From Cherax quadricarinatus (lineage: Eukaryota > Arthropoda > Malacostraca > Decapoda > Parastacidae), in assembly GCF_038502225.1 (NCBI RefSeq), contig NW_027195240.1, positions 172,501-236,500 on the forward strand: a stretch of DNA of 64,000 nucleotides, written 5' to 3'. Below, piece by piece: positions 11,231-22,850 of this stretch (the first letter of the stretch is position 1; each line of letters starts with the position of its first letter). A program made the position numbers and the translations under genes. The notes under the pieces are model-generated. The model made no database searches and had not been told where the DNA came from. It saw only the letters and a list, made by a program, of their open reading frames with translations.

Positions 11231-14200
11231 CAGAGGCGGTGTAGCAGGGCGGTGTGAGCCGGTGAGGCGGTGGCAGGCCGGTGTGAGCCGGTGTAGCAGG
11301 AGGCGGTGGCAGCAGGGCGGTGGCCTTGAGGCGGTGGCGGCTGAGCCGGGGCGGTGGCAGCGGGGCGGTGCGCCGAGGCGGTGTGAGCAGTGTGAGCGGT
11401 GGCAGGGCGGTGGCAGGCCGGTGTGAGGCGGTGAGCCAGTGTTGCCCAGGCAGGTAGCGAGGCGTTGAGCCAGTGCAGGCCGGTGTAGAGGCGGTGTAGC
11501 AGGGCGGTGTATGAGGGCAGTGTAGCAGGCCAGTGTAGCGAGGCAGTGTAGCCAGGCCAGTGTAGCAGGGCGGTGCAGCAGGCAGTGTAGGCAGTGAGGC
11601 GGTGCTTGCAGGCCAGTGTATGAGGCGGTGGCAGAGGCAGTGTAGCAGGCCAGTGTATGAGGCGGTGTGGCAGAGGCGGTGTATGGGCGGTGTAGCAGGC
11701 GGTGCGAGCCAGTGTAGGCCAGTGTGAGCCGGTGGCGCGGTGTAGGGGCGGTGTGTGAGGCGGTGTAGCCAGGCGGTGAGCCCAGTGTAGCGAGGCGGTG
11801 TGGGGCGTTCAGCGGGGCAGTGTAGGGCAGTGTATGAGGCAGTGTATAAGGCAGTGTATGAGCGTTGAGCCGGTGTAGCAGGCCGGTGCTTGTGAGCCAG
11901 TGTAGCAGGAGCGGTGTAGCAGAGCGGTGCCCAGGCAGTGTATGAGCCAGTGGCAGCAGGCCAGTGCTTGTGAGGCCGGTGTGAGGCGGTGTAGCGAGGG
12001 CAGTGTATGAGCCAGTGTAGCAGGCCCGGTGTAGCGAGGCGGTGTGAGCCGGTGTAGCGGGCGGTGTAGGGTAGTGTATGAGGCCGGTGTAGCAGGCGGT
12101 GTAGAGGCAGTGTAGAGGCAGTGTATAAGCCAGTGCAGAGGCGGTGGCCGGGCAGTGTGGCGGGACGTGTATGAGGCAGTGAGGTGATGTGAGGCAGTGT
12201 ATGAGGCAGTGCAGAGGCAGTGTAGCAGAGCGGTGCATGAGCCAGTGTAGCAGAAGAGGCAGTGTATGAGCCCGGTGTACTGAGACCCAGTGCTTGGCAG
12301 GGGCGGTGAATGGGGCAGTGTAGCAGGCCAGTGTAGCAGAGGCGGTGTAGCAGGCAGTGCCTTGAGCCAGTGTGGCAAAGGCAGTGTAGCAGGCCAGTGT
12401 GCAGGCCGGTGCTTAGCAGGCCAGTGTAGCAGAGGCGGTGTGGCAGCGAGGCAGTGTGTGAGGCAGTGTATGAGCCAGTGTAGCAGGCCAGTGCTTGAGC
12501 AGTGTAGCAGGCCAGTGTATGAGGCAGTGAGCCGGTGAGCCAGTGCTTGAGCCAGTGCAAGGGCAGTGCAGGCCAGTGCAGGCCAGTGCGCCCAGGCCGG
12601 TGTGGCAGGCCGGTGGCAGGCCGGTGTCGCGGGGCAGTGCTTAGCAGGCCAGTGTAGCCAGGCAAGTGTAGCAGGCCGGTGCAGAGGCAGTGAGCCAGTG
12701 TGAGCAGTGAGCCAGTGTATGAGGCGGTGTAGCAGGCCAGTGTATGAGCCGGTGTAGCAGGGCGGTGTAGCGAGGCAGTGAGGCAGTGAGCAGTGTATGA
12801 GGCGGTGCGCGAGCCAGTGTATGAGCCAGTGTGGGGGCGGTGCTTGCCAGGCCAGTGTGAGGCAGTGTATGAGCAGTGTATGGGCCAGTGTAGGCCAGTG
12901 GCAGCGGGGCGGTGTAGCCAGGGCAGTGCTTGAGCCAGTGTAGCAGGCTGATGTGCAGGCCAGTGCGCCAGGCCCGGTGCTGTGGGGGCAGTGCTTGCAG
13001 GCCAGTGAGGCGGTGTAGCCCAGGCCAGTGTAGAGCCGGTGCGAGGCGGTGTGGGGCGGTGTATCGGGAGGCGGTGCAGGCGGTGTGGGGCGAGGCCTTG
13101 AGCCAGTGTATGAGCCAGTGTATGAGCCAGTGTAGCGAGGCAGTGTAGCAGGCCAGTGCAGAGGCAGTGTAGCAGGCCAGTGCAGGCAGTGAGGCAGTGT
13201 ATGAGGCAGTGGGAGCGGTGCTTGTGAGCAGTGCCTTGAGCCAGTGTGAGGCGGTGTAGCAGGCCAGTGTGAGGCAGTGCTTGAGCGATGAGCCAGTGAG
13301 GCGGTGTAGCAGGCTGGTGTGAGGCGGTGTAGCAGAGGCAGTGGTGATGTATGAGGCAGTGTAGAGCCAGTGTATGAGCCAGTGTATGAAGCAGTGTAGC
13401 AGGCCAGTGGCAGAGGCGGTGTGGAGGGCAGTGAGGCGGTGTATAGGCAGTGAGCCAGTGTATGAGGCAGTGTATGAGCCAGTGTGAGCCGGTGTAGCAG
13501 GCAGTGTAGAGGCAGTGCCGCGGAAAAACCAGTGTAGTGAGGCAGTGTGGGGGCAGTGTGAGGCAGTGGATGAGGCAGTGTATGAGCAGTGTAGCAAGGC
13601 CAGTGTAGCAGGCCCGGTGTAGGCCGGTGTGTGAGGCAGGTGTAGCGAGGCGGTGTGGCAGGGCAGTGCGTGAGCCAGTGCTTGTGGGCCCGGTGTGCAA
13701 GGCAGTGTGAGGCAGTGTGAGCCAGTGCAGGCCAGTGTGTGAGGCAGTGTACCAGGCCAGTGTATGAGGCGGTGTATGAGCCATTGAGCAGTGTAGGCCA
13801 GTGTAGCAGGGGCAGTGAGCCAGTGCGAGGCACTGTGAGGCCAGTGCGCAGGCAGTGCCCAGGCCCAGTGGCATGAGGCGGTGTGGCAGAGGCAGTGAGG
13901 CGGAGGAGGAGGTGTGGCAGAAGAGAAAGGGAGGGAGGCAGTGTAGCAGGCCAGTGTGAGCCAGTGTAGCAGAGGCAGTGCAGGCCAGTGTATGGGGCAG
14001 TGCAGGCCAGTGCTTGCAGGCCAGTGCGAGGCAGTGTGTGGGCAGTGTATGGGCCAGTCTACATGAGGCGGTGTAGCAGGCAGTGAGCCAGTGGCAGGCC
14101 AGTGTGAGGCAGTGCTTAGGCCAGTGTAGAGGCAGTGCAGGCCAGTGTGTAGGCCAGTGTGAGGCGGTGTAGCAGGAGCGGTGTATGAGGCAGTGTGAAG

Positions 14201-17200
14201 CGATGTGTGAGCCAGTGTGTAGGCCAATTGTAGCAGGGCAGGTGTGAGCCAGTGTAGCAGGGCGGTGTATGGGCAGTGTAGCAGGCCGGTGTGGCAGGGG
14301 CGTGAGCCCAGTGTAGCATGGGCAGTGTGGCAGAGGCAGTGCCCTTGAGCAGTGTAGAGGCGGTGGCCAGCAGGCCAGTGCAGGCCAGTGTGTGAGCAGT
14401 GTAGATCCGGTGCTTGTGAGGCGGTGGCAGAGGCGGTGGGCAGTGTATAAGGCAGTGTATGAGCCAGTGTATGAGGCAGTGCAGGCAGTGTAGCAGGCAG
14501 TGTGAGGCGGTGTATGAGGCGGTGTGAGGCGGTGTGGGGCAGTGAGGCGGTGTGAGGCGGTGTATGAGCCAGTGTAGCAGGCCAGTGTAGCAAGGCGGTG
14601 CCAGAGGCGGTGCTTAGCAGGCAGTGTGAGCCGGTGAGCCGGTGAGGCGGTGGCCATGAGCCATTGTGAGCCGGTGGCAGGCGGTGGCAGGGCGGTGTGA
14701 GCCAGTGTGAGCCAGTGTAGCCAGAAGCAGTGTGAGGCAGTGCTTGAGGCGGTGTGAGGCGGTGTAGCCAGGCCAGTGTATGAGCCAGTGTAGAGCCGGT
14801 GTGTGAGCCAGTGCTGGAAAGCCAGTGAGGCGGTGTAGAGGCGGTGTGCAGGCGGTGCTTGCAGGCCCGGTGTAGCCAGGTCAGTGTAGCGAGTCCCGGT
14901 GTATGGCAGGCCAGTGGCCAGCAGGCCGGTGTAGCAGGCCCGGTGCTTGGCAGGCCGGTGTAGCAGGCAGTGTGGCCCAGGCCAGTGCTTGAGCCAGTGC
15001 AGGCCGGTGTAGCAGAGGCGGTGCTTGCAGGCCAGTGTGGCAGGGCGGTGCAGGCCAGTGTAGCAGGCCAGTGCTTTATGGGGCGGTGAGCCCGGTGGCA
15101 GAGGGCGGTGTGGCGAGGCGGTGCCAGGCCAGTGTAGGGAGGCGGTGTAGCAGGCCAGTGCAGGCCCAGTGTGTAGGCGGTGTGAGATGAGTGAGGCGGT
15201 GTAGAGGCGGTGTGAGGCGGTGTATAAGGCAGTGCAACTGCAGGCCAGTGTGAGGCGGTGCTTGTAGGCAGTGCAGGCCAGTGTATGAGGCGGTGTAGAG
15301 GCAGTGTAGGCCAGTGTAGCAGAGGCAGTGTGGCAGGGCAGTGAGGCGGTGTATGAGGCGGTGTATGAGCCAGTGTAGCAGGCCAGTGAGCCCGTGAGCC
15401 AGTGTGAGGCAGTGTGAGGCGGCAGGGCGGTGTAGCAGGCCAGTGTATGAGCCAGTGTAGCAGGCCGGTGTATGGGCGGTGGCAGCAGGGCGGTGCAGGC
15501 CAGTGTAGCAGGCCGGTGTAGAGGCAGTGTAGGCCGTTGTATGAGCCAGTGGCATGAGCCAGTGTATGAGGCGGTGCTTGGGCCAGTGTGAGGCGGTGTA
15601 GGGCGTGGCAGAGCGGTGCAGCAGGCGGTGTGGCAGCAGGTCAGTGTATGGGCCAGTGTAGCAAGGCAGTGTGAGCCAGTGCTTGAGCCGGTGTGGCAGG
15701 CAGTGTAGCGAGCCAGTGCTTGAGCCCGGTGTATGAGGGGCGGTGTATGAGCCGGTGAGGCGGTGTGAGCGGTGTAGCAGGCAGTGCCAGCAGGCCGGTG
15801 TAGCAGGGCGGTGTAGCAGAGTCAGTGAGCCAGTGTGGCGAGCCAGTGAGGCAGTGTGCAGAGGCAGTGCTTATGAGCCAGTGTATGAGCCAGTGCCTTG
15901 AGCAGTGTAGAGGCCAGTGTGAGGCAGTGTGTGAGGCAGTGTAGCAGGCCAGTGTAGCAGAGGCAGTGTAGCAGGAGCCAGTGTAGGCCCGGTGTAGAAG
16001 CAGTGTGGGGTGGTGTGAGGCAGTGCCAGCAGAGGCGGTGTGAGGCGGTGGGCCGGTGCAGGCAGTGGCCAGCGAGGCAGTGTAGCAGGCGGTGCAGGCC
16101 GGTGAGGCGGTGTATGAGGCGGTGTAGCAGGCCAGTGTGAGGCAGTGTAGCAGGGGGCGGTGGGCGGTGAGGCAGTGCAGGCCAGTGCAGGCAGTGCTTA
16201 GCCCAGGCCAGTGTGAGGCGGTGTGAGGCGGTGTAGCAGGGCAGTGTATGGGCCAGTGCAGCAGGCCAGTGCAGGCCAGTGTATAAGGCAGTGAGGCAGT
16301 GAGCAGTATAGCAGGCCAGTGCAGAGGCGGTGTATGAGCCATTGAGCCAGTGCAGGCCAGTGTATGAGGCAGTGAGCCAGTGTAGCAGAGGCAGTGTATG
16401 AGCCAGTGTAGCAGAGGCGGTGTATGAGCCAGTGTATGATCCAGTGCTTATGAGCCAGTGCTTATGGCCAGTGGGCGGTGTATGAAAGCCCGGTGTATGA
16501 GCAGTGTGAGCCAGTGTAGCAGGCCAGTGTAGCAGGCCAGTGAGGCGGTGCAGGCCGGTGTATGGGGCAGTGCTTGGGCCGGTGTAGCAGGCCCAGTGTA
16601 TGAGCAGTGTGGCAGGGCGGTGTAGGTCGGTGCCAGCAGGCGGTGAGCCGGTGTATGAGGCAGTGAGGCGGTGTAGCAGGCCAGTGTATGAGCCCGGTGT
16701 ATGAGCCAGTGTATAAGGCGGTGAGGCGGTGTATTAGCCAGTGTAGCAGGCCGGTGTATGAGGCGGTAGATGAGCCCAGTGTATGAGGCAGTGTAGCGAG
16801 CCATTTATGAGCCGGTGAGCCAGTGAGGCAGTGAGCCAGTGAACCCGTGAAGCAGTGTATGAGGCGGTGTATGAGGCAGTGAGGCAGTCATGTAGGCAGT
16901 GTAGCCCAGGCCCAGTGTGGCCGAGGCCAGTGTGAGCCGGTGTATGGTGAGGTGGCCTTGAGGCGGTGTAGCCCGGTGTGGCAGGGCAGTGTAGCAGGCC
17001 CGGTGTGGCAGGTCAGTGCTTGGCAGGCCAGTGCAGGCCAGTGTGGCGCAGGCCGGTGCGCGGGCCCGGTGCAGGCCAGGTGTGGCAGGCCCGGTGTGAG
17101 CCAGTGTATGAGCCAGTGTGAGGCGGTGTGAGGCGGTGCAGCAGAGGCGTGAGCCAGTGTGTGAGCCAGTGTATGAGCCAGTGTATGAGGCAGTGTGAGT

Positions 17201-20200
17201 CAGTGTATGAGCCAGTGTGAGCCGGTGTAGAGGCAGTGTATGGGGGGCAGTGTGTAGGCCAGTGCTTGCAGGCAGTGTAGCAGGCCGGTGTGAGGCAGTG
17301 AGCCAGTGTATGAGCCGGTGTAGCAGGAGCCCAGTGAGCAGTGTATGAGGCGGTGTATGAGGCGGTGAGGCGGTGTGAGTCAGTGTAGCAGGCCGGTGAG
17401 CCAGTGTAGCAGCAGACGGTGCGCAGGCCAGTGTAGCCAGGCGGTGAGGCCGGTGTAGCAGGCCGGTGGCAGCAGGACGGTGTAGCAGGCCGGTGTGTAG
17501 GCCGGTGCTTAGCCAGGCCAGTGTAGGCGGTGTAGCAGGCCAGTGTGTCGGCGGTGCAGGCCAGTGTGAGCCAGTGAGCAGTGTATGAGCGGTGATGAGG
17601 CAGTGTAGCAGGCCAGTGTGAGGAGGCAGTGAGCCAGTGTAGAGGCAGTGAGGCGGTGCAGGCCAGTGTTGTGAGCGGTGTAGCAGAGGCGGAGTGAGCC
17701 AGTGTAGTAGAGGCGGTGCTTATGAGCCAGTGCTTGAGCCAGTGTATGAAGCAGTGGTCAGTGTATGAGGCGGTGAGGCAGTGTAGCGAGGCAGTGTAAG
17801 GCAGTGTATGAGCCAGTGTAGAGGCGGTGCAGGCCAGTGAGCCAGTGTATGAGGCGGTGTAGCCAGGGCCAGTGGGCAGTGAGGCAGTGTATGAGGCGAG
17901 TGTATGAGGCAGTGCATGAGCCAGTGTAGCAGGCCAGTGTATGAGCCCGGTGCTTGGGCCGCTGCTTATGAGGCAGTGTATGAGGCAGTGTATGAGGCCC
18001 AGTGTATGAGCCAGTGTATGAGCAGTGTAGCAGGCCAGTCAACCTTAAGGCCAGTGAGGCGGTGAGCCAGTGTATGGGCAGTGTGGCAGGGCGGTGTGAG
18101 CCCGGTGTGGGGCGGTGTGAGCCATGCAGCAGGCCAGTGTAGCAGGCCAGTGTATGAGGCAGTGAGCCAGTGTAGAGCCAGTGCAAGCAGTGTGAGGCAG
18201 TGTGAGGCAGTGTATGAGGCAGTGCTTATGAGCCAGTGCAGGCGATGTGGCAGGCCCAGTGTAGCAGGCCAGTGTAGCAGGCCAGTGGCAGCGGGGCGGT
18301 GGGCCAGTGTGAGGCAGTGGGCCAGTGCAGGTCAGTAGCCTTGAGCAGTGTGAGCCAGTGTAGCAGGCAGTGTAGCAGGCCCGGTGAGCCCGGTGTGAGC
18401 CAGTGTAGGCCAGTGCTTCATGAGCCCGGTGCAGCAGAGGCAGTGCTTGGCAGGCCAGTGTAGCAGCAGAGGCAGTGAGCAGTGTAGCAGGCCAGTGTAG
18501 CATGAGGCAGTGAGCCAGTGTGAGGCGGTGTGGCGGGGGGCAGTGTAGCAGGCCAGTGTGTAAGGGCGGTGAGCCAGTGTATGAGCCAGTGTATGAAGCA
18601 GTGAGATAGTGTAGCAGGCAGTGTAAGAGGCGTGTAGCAGGCAGTGTATAAAAGGCAGTGTAGCAGGCCAGTGCAGAGCCGGTGGAGGCAGTGTATGAGC
18701 CAGTGAGGCGGTGTAGCGGGGCTGGTGGCCATGGGCCAGTGTGAGGCAGTGTATGAGGCAGTGAGGCAGTGCTTGAGCCCGGTGTACTTAGGCCAGTGTA
18801 GGCCAGTGTGAGCCGGTGTAGAGGCGGTGGCAGCAGGAGCCAGGTGTGAGCCGGTGTGAGCAGTGTAGCAGGCAGTGTATAAGGCAGTGTAGCAAGGCAG
18901 TGTACTTGAGCCAGTGCCAGGCAGTGTAGCGGGGCAGTGCTTATGAGCCATTGTAGCCCAGGCTTCCCGGTGTAGGCCAGTGTATGAGGCAGTGTATGAG
19001 CGGTGTAGTGAGGCGTGTATGAGCCGGTGTAGAGGCGAGTGTAGGCCGGGTGGCAGGTCGGTGTGAGCCGGTGAAGGCGGTGCTTGAGCCGGTGTAGCAG
19101 GCCGGTGTGAGGCGGTGTAGCAGGCGGTGTGCAGGCCGGTGTAGCAGAGGCGGTGTAGGCCAGTGTATGAGGCGGTGTAGCAGGCCAGTGTATGGGCCAG
19201 TGTAGCAGAGCAGTGTATGAGGCAGTGCGCAGGTCAGTGTAGCAGGCCAGTGCGCCAGGCCAGTGTAGCAGGGCAGTGTATGAGGCGGTGTGTGAGCCCG
19301 GTGCTTGAGCCAGTGTAGCCCAGAGGCAGTGCTTGTGAGCCGGTGTGAGGCAGTGTGGCGGGCAGTGTAGCAGGCCAGTGAGGCAGTGCTTGAGCCAGTG
19401 CTTGTGAGCCCAGTGTGAAGCGGTGTGAGATGAGTGTATGAGGCGGTGGCGAGGCAGTGTATGGGGCAGTGTAAGGCAGTGAGCCAGTGTAGTGAGGCGG
19501 TGTAGCAGGCGGTGTAGCAGGCCAATGTGGCAGAGGCAGTGAGGCGGTGAGCCAGTGTAGAGGCGGTGCTTGTGAGGCGTGCAGGAGGCGGTGTATGAGG
19601 CAGTGAGCCAGTGCCCTTGAGCCAGTGAATGAGGCGGTGTATGAGGCAGGCGTGCAGAGGCGGTAGATGAGCCAGTGTAGCAGGCCAGTGTAGCAGGCCA
19701 GTGTATGGGCGGTGTATGAGGCAGTGTGCTGAGCCCGAGTGTAGGCCCGGTGTAGCAGGCCATTGTGACCAGTGTATGAGCCAGTGTATGAGGCGGTGAG
19801 CCAGTGTATGAGGCGGTGTATGGCCAGTAGCCAGGGCGGTGTGAGCCAGTGTGAGTCGATTAGCAGGCCAGTGTATGAGCCAGTGTAGCAGGCAGTGTAT
19901 GGCCAGTGTAGCAGGCAGTGTGAGCCAGTGTAGGCCAGTGCTTGTGAGCCAGTGAATGGGGCAGTGTGAGCCAGTGGGGCGGTGTATGGGCCAGTGCAGG
20001 CCGGTGTAGCAGGCCGGTGGGGTGGTGTAGCAGGTCGGTGTATGGGCCAGTGTGGGCCATTTGGCAGGCGGTGAGGCAGTGTATGAGCCAGTGCAGACAG
20101 TGTATGAGCCAGTGTATAAGGCAGTGTAGCAGAGGCAGTGTATGGGCAGTGTGAGCCAGTGAGGCAGTGTAGCAAGGCCAGTGTAGAGGCAGTGTATGAG

Positions 20201-20668
20201 CCATTGTGAGCCAGTGTATGAGCAGGTAGCAGGCAGTGTATGACCAGTGTGAACCAGTGAAGCAGTGTAGAGGCGGTGTAGAGGCAGTGTATGAGGCGGT
20301 GTAGCAGGCCAGTGAGCCAGTGTGAGCCGGTGCTTGCAGGCCAGTGTATGGGTAGTGAGGCGGTGTAGCAGGCCGGTGTAGTGGGGCGGTGTGAGCCAGT
20401 GTGGCGATTGGTGTAGCAGGCCAGTGTAGCAGGCCAGTGTAGCAGGCCAGGTGTGAGCCGGTGTATGAGCCCGGTGTGAGCCAGTGCCTTCAGGCCAGTG
20501 AGCCGTGAGCAGTGTATGCAGGCAGTGTATGAGCCAGTGTAGAGGCCAGTGTGAGGCCAGTGTAGAGGCCAGTGAGCCAGTGTGAGCCAGTGCAGGCGGT
20601 GTATAGGCGGTGAGGCCGCCAGTGTATGAGCCAGTGTATGAGCCAGTGTATGAGACAGTTTATACAGC
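11231..20668. repeat. Degenerate G-rich array derived from the 12-bp unit, 9.4 kb
   Basis: Variable-length modules of the form GTGTAGCAGGCCA, GTGTGAGGCG, GTGTATGAGCCA and GTGCTTGAGCCA are shuffled over more than 9 kb. They all share the GTG..AG.C[CG]..GTG frame of the neighbouring 12-bp unit. Clean 12-bp units return at 20622-20660. The plus strand is strongly G over C. No unique sequence, SINE or coding fragment was recognised inside it. Leu/His/Thr-rich minus-strand frames are artefacts. Confidence 0.9.
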
Positions 20669-21190
20669 AAGTGTAAAATAAATAGGCTTAAACCTGGACT
20701 GTTTCAATCCTGACGTCACATTAAATAATTATATTACATATATATATAAATATACATAAAATAGGCAATATTATCCATTCATACCTATATATACAAAGTA
20801 TACATAGCCTGGTATTCCCAGTACTATCCAGGATAATTATCCAGGATAGAGTCTTCTTATCCTTCACAGATAAAAGTTATCCCTGTCACTCTTATTGCCT
20901 CAGAAATCGACCCCAGAGATTACTTCCCAGAGATCATTTCTCACAGTATTACGTCTATATCTGGGCCGGTATGGAAATATTCTTGGAAAAGTAATCTCTG
21001 CGGGGTGATAGAGGAGTGTCGGTGTTGCAATCAACTGATTGCAACAACTTTGGGTTGACGGGAGTTAAATTACAAATTGATTTCTTTGGGTGTGTCATGT
21101 GTCGAGGTGAATTTAAGGCTGTGTCGTGCTCTTAGGTAGTCAGTGCGCGTTGAGCGGCTCGGCTGACGAATGGCGAAACTTGTTTCTTGA
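20669..21190. other. Unique AT-rich spacer
   Basis: About 520 bp with an AT-rich left half (TATATATATAAATATACATA at 20740-20760) and a mixed right half. It contains an imperfect inverted repeat (AGAGATTACTTCC near 20914 and GGAAAAGTAATCTCT near 20986) and a perfect short palindrome listed separately. No gene recognised. Confidence 0.5.
21024..21045. repeat. Perfect 10-bp inverted repeat
   Basis: GTTGCAATCA at 21024-21033 and TGATTGCAAC at 21036-21045, with a 2-bp centre. It could form a hairpin or bind a dimeric protein. No functional evidence. Confidence 0.8.
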
Positions 21191-22140
21191 CCGTCACGCA
21201 GAGTTTGAGGGATGGGTTCACAGTCAGAGGGAAGTGGGTTCGATTGCTGGGTTTGTCTCCTGTTGGTGCTGTTGTTGCTGTGGATTGTCATGCAGAGTTT
21301 GAGGGATGGGTTCACAGTCAGAGGGAAGTGGGTTCGATTGCTGGGTTTCTCTCCTGTTGGTGCTGTTGTTGCTGTGGATTGTCATGCAGGGTTTGAGGGA
21401 TGGGTTCACAGTCAGAGGGAAGTGGGTTCGATTGCTGGGTTTGTCTCCTGTTGGTGCTGTTGTTGCTGTGGATTGTCATGCAGAGTTTGAGGGATGGGTT
21501 CACAGTCAGAGGGAAGTGGGTTCGATTGTTGGGTTTGTCTCCTGTTGGTGCTGTTGTTGCTGTGGATTGTCATGCAGAGTTTGAGGGATGGGTTCACAGT
21601 CAGAGGGAAGTGGGTTCGATTGTTGGGTTTGTCTCCTGTTGGTGCTGTTGTTGCTGTGGATTGTCAGGCAGAGTTTGAGGGATGGGTTCACAGTCAGAGG
21701 GAAGTGGGTTCGATTGTTGGGTTTGTCTCCTGTTGGTACTGTTGTTGCTGTGGATTGTCATGCAGGGTTTGAGGGATGGGTTCACAGTCACAGGGAAGTG
21801 GGTTCGATTGCTGGGTTTCTCTCCTGTTGGTGCTGTTGTTACTGTGGATTGTCATGCAGGGTTTGAGGGATGGGTTCACAGTCACAGGGAAGTGGGTTCG
21901 ATTGCTGGGTTTGTCTCCTGTTGGTGCTGTTGTTGCTGTGGATTGTCATGCAGGGTTTGAGGGATGGGTTCACAGTCAGAGGGAAGTGGGTTCGATTGCT
22001 GGGTTTCTCTCCTGTTGGTGCTGTTGTTGCTGTGGATTGTCATGTAGGGTTCGAGAGATGGGTTCACAGTCAGAGGGAAGTGGGTTCGATTGCTGGGTTT
22101 GTCTCCTGTTGTTGCTGTGGATTGTCAGGCAGAGTTTGAG
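21191..22140. repeat. 94-bp tandem array, about 10 copies
   Basis: Unit period is 94 bp, set by GAGGGATGGGTTCACAGTCA recurring at exactly 94-bp steps. Each unit contains GTGGGTTCGATTGCTGGG, which resembles a tRNA B box (GGTTCGANTCC), and ends in a TGCTGTTGTTGCTGTGG stretch. Changes between units are few (CATGCAG/CAGGCAG, TTTGTC/TTTCTC). The last unit near 22105 is shortened by loss of TTGGTGC. It passes through a short divergent segment into the CTG/TTG array. Confidence 0.93.
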
Positions 22141-22204
22141 GTATTGGTTAACAATCAGAGGGAACTGGGTTCGATTACTGGGAGGGAGAGAGAGGTGGAT
22201 ATGT

Positions 22205-22402
22205 CTCCTGTTGCTGCTGCTACTGTTGTTGTTGCTGCTGCTGTTACTGTTGTTGCTGCTACTGTTGTTGCTGTTACTGTTGTTGCTACTACTGTTGTTG
22301 CTGCTACTGTTGTTGTTGCTGCTGCTGTTACTGTTGTTGCTGCTACTGTTGTTGCTGCTACTGTTGTTGCTGTTGCTGTTGTTGCTGTTGTTGTTGTTGA
22401 CT
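22205..22402. repeat. CTG/TTG/TAC trinucleotide array
   Basis: About 200 bp of CTGTTGTTGCTGCTACTG-type sequence. The same TGCTGTTGTTGCTG string occurs inside every 94-bp unit just upstream, so the array was probably seeded from that stretch. Confidence 0.9.
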
Positions 22403-22461
22403 AACAGTGTGTAGGAGCGTCAGAGTTAGTTGATGTGTTTGTTGTTCTTCTTCGAGATCAC

Positions 22462-22850
22462 CACCTCCACAACCAGTACTACCAGTACCACCAGTACTAC
22501 CAGTACTACCAGTACTACCACCACTACTATGTCTTCACTACCACCTCCACCACCAGTACTACCAGTACCACCAGTACTACCAGTACCACCAGTACTACCA
22601 GTACTACCAGTACTACCAGTACTACCACCACTACTATGTCTTCACTACCACCTCCACCACCAGTACTACCACCACCACCAGTACTACCAGTACCACCAGT
22701 ACCACCAGTACTACCAGTACTACCAGTACCACCACCACTACTATGTCTTCACTACCACCTCCACCACCAGTACTACCAGTACTACCAGTACTACCAGTAC
22801 CACCACCACTACTATGTCTTCACTACCACCTCCACCACCAGTACTACCAC
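22462..22850. repeat. Composite ACC/ACT array, left higher-order block
   Basis: Several copies of a composite unit carrying TATGTCTTCACTACCACCTC followed by variable numbers of AGTAC[CT]ACC. It is the same composite that forms 71-, 80- and 89-bp units at 26622-27270. Confidence 0.85.

Noticed and set aside
10419..14657. A 1,412-codon minus-strand frame (His-Thr-Leu-Pro)
   Set aside because: Produced by the 12-bp unit (four codons); overlapping frames are open too.
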